From: Massospora cicadina
Lineage: Eukaryota > Entomophthoromycota > Entomophthoromycetes > Entomophthorales > Entomophthoraceae
Length of the DNA stretch: 64,000 nt
Reading direction: 5' to 3'
Assembly: GCA_022478985.1 (NCBI GenBank)
Contig: JAKSZP010017337.1
Location: forward strand, 57,913 to 121,912
Positions within the stretch are counted from its first letter, which is position 1. Each line of letters starts with the position of its first letter. The translations under genes were made by a program, and so were the position numbers. The notes under the pieces were generated by a model. It was not told the DNA's origin, did no database searches, and worked only from the letters and a program-made list of their open reading frames with translations. Positions 1 to 11,649 of this stretch are shown in pieces.

Positions 1-1330
1 TAAGGAATCTTGGTTGGTAATTATGGTGAAATGCTTACCATATAAATAATGTCAGAAATTCTCAATATCCAGTAGGACCACCAAGCATTTGCATCTCATA
101 ATGCTATAGTTGCGTTTGGCTTTGGATAAGGTCCTGCTATAATATGCAATAAGATGGTCCACTAAGTTTTGTCATTCTGAGATAGTATAGCTCCAATGGC
201 GATATTGCTAGCATTGGTAAAGAGGAGAAAGGGTTTGTTAAAATTTGGGTGAATAAGTACTGGTAAGTGGGAGAGAGATACGTAGCTGGTCAAAGGCCTG
301 CTGTTGCTCTTCTTTCCACTGGAAGGGCATCCCTTTCTTCTGTAAATACACCAGAGGCTTAGAGGTGTCTGCAAAGTGGGAATAAATTGGCAATAATACC
401 CCACCATCCCTAAGAAAACTTGTACATCTAGTAGAGATTTAGGGGGAGGGTCATCTTAGCAATGGCCAAAATTTTGTCATCCATCAGGATATTCCGGCTT
501 TAATTACCTTATGGCCCAAAAAATCCATCTCATTCTGAAAGAAAGAGATTTTAACTAGATGGTGAAATAAAGGCTTTAATTTTAATGACAATTGTCATAT
601 TTGCTGAGAGACTTGCCTGAGGGGATTTAGATGTTTGGTAAAGGTTCTCAAAAAACAGTAATATTGTTGAGACAAACTAGCACACAGGAGCGTTTAAATC
701 GCCTAGGAGTCCGTCCATGGCGCGTTGGAAGGTATCAGGGGGCGTTACATAACCCCCACGGCATTTGAGTGGGCTTTTGTAGTCCTTCACTTCAGATGAG
801 AGCGCATTTTTCACAATCATTGGGTGAAAAATTGACTTGCCAGTACCCACTTGCGAGATCCATAGCTGAAAAATAGTGGGACCCCAACACCAAACATAAG
901 GAATCATCTATATGCGGAAATTGATAGCTGTCTTTTTGAGTGATCGAATTGAGGCTGAGATAATCCATGACAACATGTTGGCCACCATCCTTCTTTCAAA
1001 TTAATAAGAGTGGGGAAGCCCATGTGCTTTTAGAAGGCACTAATAAACTGGCCTTCAACAGTTGCTGTAACTCTAAGGCCACCTGAGCTTACTCCACTTT
1101 GGATTTTTGGTATGTCCAGGATTTCAATGGAGGGTGAGCCTCAGTCTCAAAATGATTAATTACCCTGGGCATTTTCCTGTAGTCACTTGGTACCAAGGAA
1201 AAAATATCGCCATACTTCTTGAGGAGGTCTTTGACATTCTGGCGTTCATTAAGGTTGAGATTGTCCCCAATTCAACTTTCAATTGGAGCTATGGTAGGTA
1301 GGTATTTAAATCCTAAATCCTGTAACGATC
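1..1330 (-). pseudogene. T1 reverse transcriptase / RNase H pseudogene
   Basis: Minus-strand fragments line up with a Ty3 RT: a KEGW..VMDYLSLNSITQKDSY-like segment near 1000-930, then DTFQRAMDGLLGDL near 740-690, where related elements have NAPATFQRAMD. The Y-x-D-D region near 660-620 is scrambled. Further left, YYCQFIPTLQTPL and PFLLFTNASNIAIGAILSQ (about 400-165) are the RT-RNase H connection and the RNase H start. The first RNase H Asp is Asn here (FTNAS for the usual FTDAS), a single transition. Several stops and at least three frames are involved. No function is expected. The family assignment is firm. Confidence 0.85.
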
Positions 1331-2060
1331 CAAAACAACTTGCAATGGCAATATTCTCAATGGGACATAGTTTTACATAAGCAAAAGGGGCATGCTGAGG
1401 GACTTGTAGGGTTCAGTTGTTTAGTTCCATAATAGAATAGAGATAGATTAACCGTAAGCAGGATCCAAAATCCCATGGCATGGCAACGTTTCCTTGATGG
1501 AAAAAGTTTGAGTATCCACTAAGCTCCAAAGTTGATTAGGAGGGGTATTAATCTGGATACTCGTATCCACATTAACTTGTGAGCCAGAGGTTATAGTGAT
1601 AGGATGAGGGGCATAAAGAGAGGGATCCCCTCTTCAGCATCCAAAGCCTCTAGGGGTAACTTATTTTTTCCTACTAAGACTTGGTATTCAACTTTGCAAA
1701 TGAAGGATAGGTATTTGAGTAAGCATGTCTGTTTTTTGGGGATTCTTTAATTTTGATGGGGATTTTATATTCTAATGAAATCCGATACCCTAGTGGGGAT
1801 AGGTAAATTTCCTTATGGTTGATGATGCAAATGAATTCCCGTATCAATTGAACCCCAATAAGAAACTCAAAAGTATCATTTTCTAATGCAATGGCGGGGA
1901 GTAATTAAAAGTTTCCCTAAAAAAGATATGGCATAATACGCTCCAACCGTCTTAATGGACTGACTAACTGCTGTCCCATATTCATCATCATGGATCAAGT
2001 CTAAGCCATTTTTATCTTTTGGATAAGTTGGGAGAAATTAACGTTAACCATGGAACTGGT
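1331..2060 (-). pseudogene. T1 aspartic protease and linker pseudogene
   Basis: This stretch lies between gag and RT and aligns in order with the retropepsin of T3 (45577-46362). A VDTSSMVNVNFSQL segment near 2050-2000 sits where T3 has IIDTGAPVNIFSTKL, so the catalytic Asp-Thr-Gly is Asp-Thr-Ser. A FLIGVQLIREF-like piece near 1870-1830 matches the second conserved block (LLIGTAFLHHF in T3). The linker towards RT follows. The reading is broken by stops in all frames. Role in an intact element: maturation of the Gag-Pol polyprotein. Confidence 0.6.
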
Positions 2061-4700
2061 GTCAATTCACCAGGACTTTAACCTTATGTACAACTACCTC
2101 AACTCGAACCACCAAAGATCTGAACTGGGAATTAACAGCTAGTAGACTGTGGTTAGTGATTTTCAGTGAATCAAGCGGAGGATTCTGCCGCGGCCAAGCT
2201 TGGGGCTGTTCAATGCATTTGAAAGTTTTATCTACCAGTGCATGGCTTTCCATAGAAGAGTTGACTGCCAAAATTTGTTTGAGTAACTGACCAACATAAT
2301 AGTAAGAAAGCTGGAGATTTTCAATTCCTTGAATAGAAAGAGGTATGTCAACTTCTGCAGTGGCAGCTAACACAAAACAGTCTGAAGTGCTGGGGATATA
2401 GATATAGCTAGAACAAAGGTCTTTAGGCACTTGATTTCCGTCAGCATAGGGATCCTCTTGCCTTATACTGGCTGATCTTTTGCTAACTTACGTTCAAGTA
2501 CGTGACAAAAGTCCACAGTGCCGTTGGTTCTCTTGCAATGGGTGCAGTACAATTCAGGTGTATGCGAATTGGGGGGAGTAATGGCTAACACTTGGGGATT
2601 GGGCTTATTATTGTTAAAATGAGGTGGCCCATCAGGTTTATGTAGTTCATTCAGAATTTCCATAAATAGCTGTTTTAATATGGAGGAGGGAGGTCATTTG
2701 TTCTTCACCGCTTTTAGATAAAGTAGAAAATTAGGCGTATTTTTTAAATGCCAAAAATGAAGTATTACTAGCATAATCTAATGTAAGATGATTCCCTGCA
2801 AACGGCATTTGAGCCTTGAGGTAAAAACAGTGGGTGAATTCATTTTAAGTTTCCCCTAATTAATGCTGATGCCCATGAAGGTCTGTTTTGGTTTGATAAG
2901 GTTAGGTCACTCCCAAATTGCCAGAGAAAGGCAGTCTTGGAATCAGTCCAGATTTGGCAATGAATCAGATGGGGGACTATGATATCTTGCGCCATGCAAC
3001 TAAGACAGTAAATCAGGTGTTTAAGCCATTGGTGTTTGGTCGCTTACTCCATAGAGCTTTCATAGAAATATAAGAAAGATAAGATGCTTCCCTCCCTGAG
3101 GACATAAATTTCTTTAAACAAAGGTTTAAACATATCACTTGGGGGTTGGAGGCTGAATGACATGAACCAATACTGGGACCACGCTTTCACCTAATGAAGA
3201 AGCGGTATCTCATGAATACACTTGAGTTTGAAGCGCATCCACTTGACTCCGCAGATTGTCAATAATGTCAATTATTTAATGTATTCTTTGATGAGTGGCA
3301 ATGAGAGCCAATCTCATGGTGACGAGTTAGTTTATTTGCGGCATTTCATTTTTAAAGCGGTATTGGCAGCTTGGAGTTTGAGTCAATATTGTTCAGTGGC
3401 GAGCACCTTTGCTCCAACTCACGTACCACATCAGGTAGGGCTGCCAAGGTCCCAAGGCGTTTGTGATGAGCAGGTAAGGAAACTTTGAGGAGAGAGAACT
3501 CCATCTTGAGTGAATTGGGCTCCTTGGTCAATGCGTCCCAATTGGACATTAAGGTTTTTACTTGCTGAATTTACACCTGGAGGCGTTCATTGGGGATTCC
3601 TGGGTCAACACTGGGTTTATGGAGGTCCTCTTGGCTCAGGGGTCCCCATCCACCATCCTGTACGTCATGACCAGGGGGTCATTGTTCACCATCTTGTATG
3701 TCACGATCAGGAAGTCCTCGTTCACCATCATTTGTCATGATCAGGGGGTCCCCATTCAGCATCACGTCCATCATAACCAGGGGTCCGCGCTCACCAAGCA
3801 CTCCTTGTGGTCCTGAAGAATTTAGGCTATTCTTGCCATCACGTAATTCTTATAACATTTCCTCCAAGGACTGGATGCGTTCTTCCACAGAGGTGATAAA
3901 GTTTCAAATTTAGATCATACTTTGCGGTCAATCTACAACCTGGTTATGGATAATGACCTCTAATTAAAAAACAATTAAGGAGTTCTGTCAGAATAAAACT
4001 CATGACTCCTTGATCCAGACGGTACCACAACTTGTATCTCATTAATAAGCTGCGATTTTCCAATATATCATTTTGGTTTTCACTTATAAACTGGGAGGCA
4101 TATTGATAGAATTGGAGGAGCTGCGAGTGTATTGTCTCTTATAACTGCAAGTGGCAGAGTAATTTCTGATGATAGAACCCCACTACTTGAAGTAGATGGT
4201 ACAAGGTGGAATGTATAAAGTGACGCTGATAGCGTTCCATATGTTTAGCTCTAACGTGTTCTATATTAAGAAAAGAACTTTTAGAAATATCATCATAGGG
4301 GCTGGCACTGCAAGAGCCCGTCTTCTATTAGCTTGGCCTCCAGGGGACAATGGCCCCAGATAAGAGGAGCTGGAAAGCTTCAGCGAAGCCTGATAAATGT
4401 AAATTGTATTGTTCAGCAGACGGAGCATGGTGGGTCACATCTATTGATGGGGGAAATAGAATGTCGCGGTTGGCCACTGTATCTCCTACATGAATATTGA
4501 TTTAAAAGCCAAATGCTATTGATTTGGAAATTTCAAATAGAATATTTTTAGAATTTTGACCAAATTAGGATCACAGTGCTTAAATCATAACTCTACCAAT
4601 CCGTGTACATTCCTTTACATGCATATTGATCATCCAGTCACTGAGAAAGTTGGCTTCATGATCTGAGGCGTTTTCTGAATCTGAATCATTATTACTCATT
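2061..4700 (-). pseudogene. T1 gag pseudogene with coiled coil, collagen-like tract and zinc knuckle
   Basis: An ATG near 4700 opens a serine/asparagine-rich N-terminus (MSNNDSDSENASDHEANF). A His-rich helix-like region follows (about 4230-4000), then a coiled coil containing LEERIQSLEEML. Next come degenerate Gly-X-Y triplets (GPQGVLGERGP near 3815-3780, decayed further down to about 3600), a second helical region (3550-3350), and a knuckle-like CTHCKRTNGTVDFC near 2550-2500. That knuckle has the Cys spacing C-x2-C-x9-C of a CCHC finger, but Gly replaces the expected His. Gag packages the element RNA in cytoplasmic particles. The collagen-like part matches T7 better than any standard Ty3 Gag. 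Stops and indels are numerous. Confidence 0.7.
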
Positions 4701-4753
4701 GTTGCTTTTAATAACTTTTTTATTTTTATAAATTCACCTTGAACTCAGGGTGT

Positions 4754-4771
4754 AACTGGAGGGGAGCACCA
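4754..4771 (-). promoter_or_regulatory. T1 candidate tRNA primer-binding site
   Basis: The minus strand reads TGGTGCTCCCCTCCAG just outside the presumed LTR end and about 70 bases before the gag ATG. The first eight bases equal the primer sites of T2, T3, T5 and T7. The remainder differs, so this copy has drifted or uses a related tRNA. Confidence 0.5.
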
Positions 4772-5000
4772 GTTTTTTCAGGACCACGAGTTTAATACCA
4801 CATATCCCTTAATAATTTTAGGCCAGGGGACCCAAAGCTCAAAGGTGTTGGATTATACCTTTGTGCTTCTCTTGGACAAGAAGTCTTATTCCAGATACTT
4901 AGTCTGGAGAGACAATTATAAATAAAATATACCAATTTTTACTTAGAAATGAGATAAAAAGAGTATGCTTTATTTTCTTAGTAGCCAAAAAGTATAAAGG
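4772..5000 (-). repeat. Presumed T1 5' LTR 3' part, outer boundary unknown
   Basis: Position next to the T1 primer site implies LTR sequence here on the minus strand. It is AT-rich, contains AATAAA-like stretches near 4980-4960, and has no coding potential. No second copy lies in the window for comparison, and I cannot place the start; the relic to the right (T1b) may merge into it. Confidence 0.35.
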
Positions 5001-7232
5001 AAATCAGGGAGGTGTCTCAATAAAAATACAAGCAGTCCAAGCTTACATCTATAATACACAAATTGGGGATTCTGCAGCAGGGCAATTATCTTAGTCTAAT
5101 AGGCTTCGAAAGCTGCATGGATCAGCTTAAACCCCAATATTAGGTAGTTCTGAGGGAGCAATAGTTGACCAAATAAGTTTTGTTTGATCCCCACCTTTGA
5201 GAGTCATTAAATTTCGCTGGGGATTATCCCTGACAGAAGTTTGGGCTATTTTGTCAGATTAGGATCAATTCCCATCAGCGACACATCCAAATCTACAATT
5301 TGGGTAGAAATCCTGACATCCACAGATAAGAGGATATATTTATGACCATGCAATCCAGTGGGAAGAGAACCTACTACATTTATGCTAATGACATTAAAGG
5401 GACCTGATGGGGCAACGACTGAGTGCTGATACTGGGGATTGGTTCAAACTTTGGATGGCATGTCATACACGCCTCCGGGTCCTCTTGGATGATTTCTACC
5501 ATTAAGTCCCAGTAGCATTGTTTCTTTAGCCATTTGTGAGCCTTCTATAATGCCCCATGTCACACAGTCACATGCCCTTTTAAAATATGTCATTATAAGA
5601 GGAATGATGGATGTAAGGCAGCCATTTTTAATTAGCCCTCTTATATAGAATTCAATCCTTGATCAGGGTGTGCCAGATCATTTTCAGAGTTCAGCTTGTA
5701 TCTTGGGAGTTTCCAACTCCTAAGGTTCTGGCTGTTGAATCATATTGTATATTTTTCCCTCCTTGGGGGTAAAAGCATTCACTAATGGCATCCTAGAGAG
5801 ACCATTGGGACTATTTTAAATCGCTATTGCATGATGGACAATAGTGAAAATTGTAGATCTGCAGCCTTAGGGCCCATTTGGCTAACTGGCCATTTGGTTC
5901 CTTCATTTGCTGCATCCATCAGAGCGAGGAATGGGCAGCGATGATGGTGAAGTGGGTGGCATAGAGGTAGGGCCAAAAGCGTTTGATCACTAACAAGACA
6001 TCCAGGAATTCCAAATCAAGATACTATAGTTCCGTTTGGATTGCTCAAGGTCTTGATGAAATAAGCTACTGGATAATTGAAATGACTTTTGTCATGATGG
6101 GCTAGGATGGCCCAATGGCAACATCACTCACATCCATGAATAGCAAGAAAGGTTGATTGAAACGCAAAAGAACTAAAATGGGTTAACTGGAAAGAGCGGT
6201 CCTCAATGCATTAAAAAGCCTGTTCTTGTACAGGCCGCCACTCAAAAGGCACATTCTTTTGCAGGAGTTAAAACAGGGGCTCAACTAGGTCGGCAAAATG
6301 AGGATAAACAGATGATAATAGCCCACCACACCAATGAAGACCTGAATATCCCTCAGGTTTTGGGGGAGCGACATCTTCTCAAAGGTCTCGACTTTGTTCA
6401 GAATGGACTGGATACCATATTTTGAGACCTTATGACTGAGGAACTCTATTTCTAATTATAAAAAAGAAATCTTAGAAGGTTTAAGTTTTATTTAAGCCTT
6501 CCTAAGTTGATTAAAGACAGCCCAGAGGTGTTACACATGGCCACTGAAGGTTTGTGAAAAGATGGTGATGTTTCAAGGTATATGAGGACACAGGATAACT
6601 TCAGGCCCCCAAGGATCCCGTCCATGGCAAGTTAAAAAGGTGGCTTGTGCTTTGTAAAGGCCCTGGGGCATCCTCACAGGTTCAAATAGCCTTTTGTTGG
6701 CTATGAATGCACACTTGGCTCAGTCTTTAGTAGCAAGCTCCACTTGCTAATATCCGTTAGCAAGATCCATTGCAGAAAGTATTGTGACTCGGTGAGAAAG
6801 CAGAAATAGTCATCAATTTAGGGCAAGGGATAACTGTCTTTCTTGGTAATGGAGTTGAGCCAGTTGCAATCCAACACCACCCAGTGGCTGCCATCCTTCT
6901 TCTGATCCTTCAGGAGGGGGGAGGCCCAAGGATTGTGTAAAGGCACAAATACCCTGGCTTAAAGTAGTTGCTTGAGTTCTATCATCCCTGGGCTTCTTCA
7001 ATCTTACTTTTTTTAAAAGGTTGGGACTGAAATGGGGAGCGTACCCAGTCTCCACATAATGTAGTACCCCACTCATCTTTAAAAAATTTAGGTAGAGGCC
7101 AAAAAGAGGTCTGAGTACTTCTCTAATAATTCTTTTACTTGGCTATGTCATTCCTCAATGAGCTCTTCCCTGATATAAGTGTAAACAGAGCCACTGATAG
7201 TGACGTCTTTAAACCAAAATCCCTCAAACTCT
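5000..7232 (-). pseudogene. T1b Ty3/gypsy pol relic (RT, RNase H, integrase)
   Basis: From right to left on the minus strand: a pre-RT segment with LLEKYSDLF near 7100; the RT N-terminal block with SEEGWQPLGGVGLQLAQL and, in the neighbouring frame, WLNSITKKDSYPLP (about 6900-6820); an RT active-site region near 6580 reading IYLETS where YLDD is expected; decayed RNase H around 6300-6000; and integrase with an HHCC-like zinc region (GHVTVWHGAL, CMTC, about 5600-5470) and the catalytic-core start FNVISINVVGSLPTG near 5400-5360. The first integrase Asp is Asn (ISINVVG). All domains are split by stops. The left end runs into the presumed T1 LTR; the right end is cut by T2. Confidence 0.75.
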
Positions 7233-7726
7233 TGTCAAGAAATTGAGATGTTTGGACAATAAACCATATATCTGAAGGATTGTAAATCAGAGTTGAGTTG
7301 AGCAACGAGATTGAGTGGAGGATTATGTTGACTTGAGGTGAATTGATCAAAGTATTCATAGTTCAGTGAATTGAGAAAATTCTGCTGAAACTTTTGATAG
7401 AATGAAACATCTAAAACTGTAGCAAATAGGGGAATTACTAATCGGAAGGGTCAAAACTGTTAAGGATACCAAGAATTAAGAGTTGAGCTTGATAATGAGA
7501 AATAAGGTCTTTTGAAAAAAAGAAGAAGAACGAAGAGGGTTTAACGGAAGTAGTCCATTATTAATATTAAATAAACTGGGTTCCAGTTGGGCAAAAGTTC
7601 CTATATTATTACTTTATTGTTATTTATTGAGTATTAGTGATCATCATATCTCTCGTCCATTCCTCAGTGGGGTTTTCCCTGTGCAACCAGCTCGGTGGAT
7701 CCAACCAATATTGCCAAAATTTAACA
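7233..7726 (+). repeat. T2 5' LTR (494 bp)
   Basis: Begins TGTCAAGAAATTGAG and ends TTTAACA, followed by one G and the primer site. It aligns along its length with 12783-13271 (for example GGGTTTTCCCTGTGCAAC..GCTCG near the 3' end of both). AT-rich with an A/G tract in the middle. The pair is visibly diverged, so the insertion is old. Confidence 0.85.
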
Positions 7727-7727
7727 G

Positions 7728-7745
7728 TGGTGCTCACTACAGGGG
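7728..7745 (+). promoter_or_regulatory. T2 tRNA primer-binding site
   Basis: TGGTGCTCACTACAGGGG lies one base after the 5' LTR. The same 18 bases occur in T3 and T7, and with one change (A to T at the ACTA position) in T5. TGG is the complement of a tRNA CCA end. The predicted primer tRNA has the acceptor 5' strand GCTCACT; I did not identify which tRNA. Confidence 0.8.
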
Positions 7746-7788
7746 GCTCATTGATCAACAAATTAAAAGTTTTATATTCACCAAAGCC

Positions 7789-9240
7789 ATGGCGCAACTG
7801 GCTCACCTTGATGGGGATATACCCCAGTTTATTGAGTTTTAATATGCGGAACTGAAGCTTGCCTTGGATACACTTCTTCAGGCTCAAAAATGGTTCTTCA
7901 AGAGAATAAATTATAACAGATCATCTCGCCAAGGCCCTTCACCAACTGCACCTAGTAGGTGACCAAAGTAACCAACTTGCTGACCATTTTGTGCGACACT
8001 AAAGAGCGACTGAACTTTGCAGAGAAGAAATAGAGTAGTAGTGCTGGAGAGGAAGGGGTATGCTTAGATAATCTGCCCCTGTTTAACCGCAACAGAAACA
8101 TACCCAGATTCTTTAAGTGGTTTGAATTTGCAGTAGAAGGGGCTTTTCAGTCAGCGGAAAGCTATACTGTTGTTATCTGCTCTGGATGTTGAGAGCGCTG
8201 ACCAAGTCACCTGTTACCTTAAGAGTAGTAACGTAACATATCATGAGGTGAAGGAGACTGTGATCTTCCTGTTTGGGGGTTTGGAGAAAATGTCTCAGCG
8301 CAAGGCAGAGTTTTTGACATTAATTTTCAAAAGAACGAAATCTTGAGTGGAGTTTGCTAAGTGGTTCACGGCTGAGGCTCATGTGTTGGTGAAATTGATT
8401 TTTTGAACTAATGAAGAGGTGGGCGCAGCTATGACAGCGGCTTTTAAGCCATTTTGTGAACTGTATAATGCTATGTCTTACGTTCTTCAAGATGACGTAG
8501 AGTTATTAAAATTCATCAGTCATTTATGCTATCTATCCATCATTTTTATGATCCCAATGTGGAATGGAAAGTCCCTTTAATTGCTACTGAATCTCCATCG
8601 GAAATTAGACAACAATGGCTTGGTTATAATCTGTTAGGTAATACTCGTCCACTTAACGCTCAGGAAAGTCATTTCCGTCCCCATTTTCCTCAACAAGCTC
8701 ATCCTTGGACAAATTAGAATCCATCATATAATTTCTGACCTGAGTCTATGGGTGCAATACCGAGATGAGTGCCATTTACAAATGCCTATTTCTTGTGCAG
8801 CCAACGAAGCCATTCTGCAGCTATCTGTCCAGGCAAACTGAATTTAAGTGTAGTATCAGATGCCCCAAAATGAACATGGAAAAGATTGAGCGGAGTAGAA
8901 ATGGGATGCTCTACTTCTTGTAATCAATCCTATTTTTCCTGATGATTCCACCGAGTTGCTTTGTGTCAGTCCCAGTCCTCACCCTAAAAACTTATTATAA
9001 CAAATACCTTATGATATATTGGCCTCAAACCGAGGGAGAGACCCCAATAATGTAGACTTGGAGTTCTGCCAAGATGTGCAAAAGCTATACACCTGGAAAA
9101 TCCTTGAGTGGAATGGTACAGTCAACGGCGAACCTTCAACACATGTTGCAGCTCTAGAGGGGGTGCCTGTGGTAATTCCAGTAGAGAATATTACTTAGGA
9201 GTATCCTCATATCGGCGCTGGCATTATCTCTTTTCTGGAT
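7789..9240 (+). pseudogene. T2 gag pseudogene
   Basis: Starts at ATG 7789 (MAQLAHLDGDIPQF), about 40 bases past the primer site. The region ending YAELKLALDTLLQAQK corresponds to YEELKLILDVVLKKQD at the start of T3 Gag. A capsid-like stretch follows near 8110-8500, with motifs such as SADQVTCYLKSS and EVKETVIFLFGGLEKMSQ, typical of the Ty3 retrotransposon Gag domain. Then comes a Pro/His/Gln-rich tail (8526-8717). Stops TAG/TGA/TAA and frame changes interrupt it. I could not find an intact zinc knuckle. Confidence 0.7.
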
Positions 9241-9700
9241 AACAAAAAGCCCAAGGATGTTCATATAATAACCACCAATGGTTCCTGTAATTCAGAGTGT
9301 ACCTACTGTGATATTTTTGTTCAGAACACAAAAATCTGGGCGATTATAAATACTGGTGCTCCAGTTAATATAATCTCCACCAAGCTTTTGTCTAAGCTTC
9401 TGTTGAAACAGGATGTTGACCAAAGAGTAGTGTATGGGACTTATGGGGCACAAGCACTGTGTTGGAGGGCGCATACAGCGCGTTGCCTTTGAGGTTCAGG
9501 TTGGTCAGAGCATCCGCTCCAGCTGTGGTTTTGCCTAATAATAACCATGATATGTTGATTGTTGCTGCATTCATGCGGCGATTTGAGGCCATGATCAATA
9601 TGGCGGATGAAACATCAGTATTCTAGGACAACAGATCCCCATTTACTTTACCTCCAGTGGAGACCCAAAGGACCTAATCCGCTCCAGTAAGATCAATCTA
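9241..9700 (+). pseudogene. T2 retropepsin pseudogene, catalytic Asp to Asn
   Basis: The segment reads SECTYCDIFVQNTKIWAI, then INTGAPVNIISTKLLSKL (about 9336-9395), then VDQRVVYGTYGAQ. It is closely related to the T3 protease (IDTGAPVNIFSTKL, VYGTAGA). The catalytic Asp-Thr-Gly is Asn-Thr-Gly, a single G to A change, so the enzyme would be inactive. A frameshift follows near 9470. Confidence 0.8.
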
Positions 9701-10079
9701 GAATGTAGCGATGGGGTATTTCCTGTTTGATATTGGCGGATGAAGTGGAGGACCAGATCCCTTCCTAGCCAGATTAATGAGTACAACGGTTTTCCACTAC
9801 GGGCAGCAAGCACTTTAAGTATACCTTCTAAGCATCAGTCCATAATAGGGACATAGCTTGAAATAGACATCCCAAAAGGACTATACTGGAAAATTTTGGG
9901 GCCCTACCAGCAATCGCTGATTAAACCTCATGTGGCTCCAGGGCAAATGTTACCAGTACATAGGGAAGTGAAGGTACTGCTAGCGAACCTATATAAGGAG
10001 TCAATGACGGTATAAAGGGATCAGGTGGTGGCTTATTTACACTTAACTCCTATTTTTAAGTCAGTTATATTTATGACTT

Positions 10080-11560
10080 CAATCATGGGAGGACCTCGGA
10101 CTACCTGCAAAAACCTCATTTGGCGTAGTGAAAGTGGTTCTTTAGGAATCTCTGATTGGGCTGTCGGAGGAACTGAAATATATGGCGATGGTTCTGAATG
10201 AAAATACCAAGATATTTTTTCTTCTGATGACCATGATTTGGGATGCGCATGCAGGGTGGTGCATTAGGTAGACATGGGAGACCACCCTCCCATTCAGTCA
10301 TGGCCCATCCAGAGCTCCAAGGCTTCAGAGGAAGTATTTCTGATGATGTAGACAAATTGATTGAGCCGGGGATGTTAGAGATGTCCAAGATACCGTGGGC
10401 ATCACTGTTGCTAATTGTCAAGAAAAAGATGGCATAAACTGGGTGGTCATTGACTACCAGAAACTTAACAATGTCACAAAGAAAGATTCATACCCCCTCC
10501 CGCAGATTGACAATGCTTTAGATTGACTGGGAGGTGCTAATTATATTTTTGCCATGGATTTGATAATGGGTACTGGAAAATCGAGTTGGCAGCGGCAGGA
10601 TGGGAGAAATACGCTATACTCACCTCTAAGGGGTTATTCCAACCCACGCGTATGCCCCAAGGGTTATGTAACACCCCAGCTACATTTTAGTGGGCAATGG
10701 ACACAATCTTAGGTAAATTGAAGCTTTATAGCGCCCTAGTTTACCTTAAAAATATCAATGTGTTCTCTTTGATGTTCACATAGCATATGGACCATTTTGA
10801 TCAAGTGTTCCACCACCTCACTGATGCTAACATTAAGATCAAGGCTTGGAAGTGTCATTTTTAAGGATCAATTAGAATATCTTGGGCTTATAAGGGACTC
10901 AAAAGGTCTTAAACCCTTGCTGGCAAAGGTGGATGCCATACATAAGATGACTTGGTCAGGCAATAAGTGAGATATCCAAGTTTTTAAATTGGGTAAGTAT
11001 TACCGGTGGTTCATTACTAACTTCAGTTGTATTGGGGTACCGCTCTTAGAGTTATTGAATAAAAACGCCACCTTTGACTGGACTAAATAATGTCAAAACG
11101 CTTTGTGATGTCCTGCAGACCGCGTTGAAAGCGCGCCCATTTTGCAGTATCCAACTTGAAAAAAATTTATAGTGGAATCGGATGCATCCCTTTCTGCTGT
11201 AGAGGCAGTATTATCTCAGAAGGATGTTGACGGTGCAGAGCACCCTATCAACTTTTGTAGCTGAAGTTTAAACTTTCATGAACGGAATTACATTATGACC
11301 AAGCAGGAGTGATTAGCGGTAATATATGAATATAAACAGTTCTGGGTTTAACTTCACATTGTGAAATTCCAAGTGGTAATGGATTATCATCTTTGCATTA
11401 GCTGCAGAATCTCCATGAACCTGAAGGATGGTTCGTGCAATTGGCATGGAAGCTCCAAGTATATGTCTTTGAGATAGTACACCGGATGGAGGCAAAACAT
11501 CAAATGGAAGATTGTCTTTCACAGTTACCAACGGTCACCATTATGGCAGATTTGGCCAAC
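10080..11560 (+). pseudogene. T2 reverse transcriptase / RNase H pseudogene
   Basis: RT pieces in several plus frames: FAMDL near 10550, GYWKIELAAAGWEKYAIL (10566-10620), SKGLFQPTRMPQGLCNTPATF (10625-10690) and WAMDTILGKLKLYSALVYLKNINVFS (about 10690-10770). The YLDD active site is YLKN, so both metal-binding Asp residues are lost. RNase H follows: FIVESDASLSAVEAVLSQKD (11167-11230), still with its first Asp, then NYIMTKQE near 11290. At least six stops. Confidence 0.85.
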
Positions 11561-11649
11561 ATCATGTATGTGAAGATGACGGTGGGAAAGTATCACGATG
11601 AGCTGCCATAGGTGATCAAAATGCTAGATGGACTTAGATGGAATACCTT

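Larger units (their letters stand above)
1..4771 (-). mobile_element. Ty3/gypsy LTR retrotransposon T1, internal region, truncated by window edge
   Basis: Read on the minus strand the order is primer site (4771), gag (4700 to 2060), protease-like region (2060 to 1330), reverse transcriptase and the start of RNase H (1330 to 1). This is the Ty3/gypsy order. The integrase and 3' LTR would lie left of the window. Many stops and frameshifts break every domain. Its Gag resembles that of T7 at the right end of the window (both have His-rich segments, the shared residues LINEI, a coiled coil and collagen-like triplets), so T1 and T7 belong to one family. The 5' LTR should lie just right of 4771, but its outer edge could not be placed. 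Confidence 0.85.

Noticed and set aside
3510..3913. Plus-strand open frames with HDQGVxVHH-like repeats near 3640-3780.
   Set aside because: They are the antisense of the degraded Gly-X-Y tract in T1 gag; the repeats come from the collagen-like codons on the minus strand.
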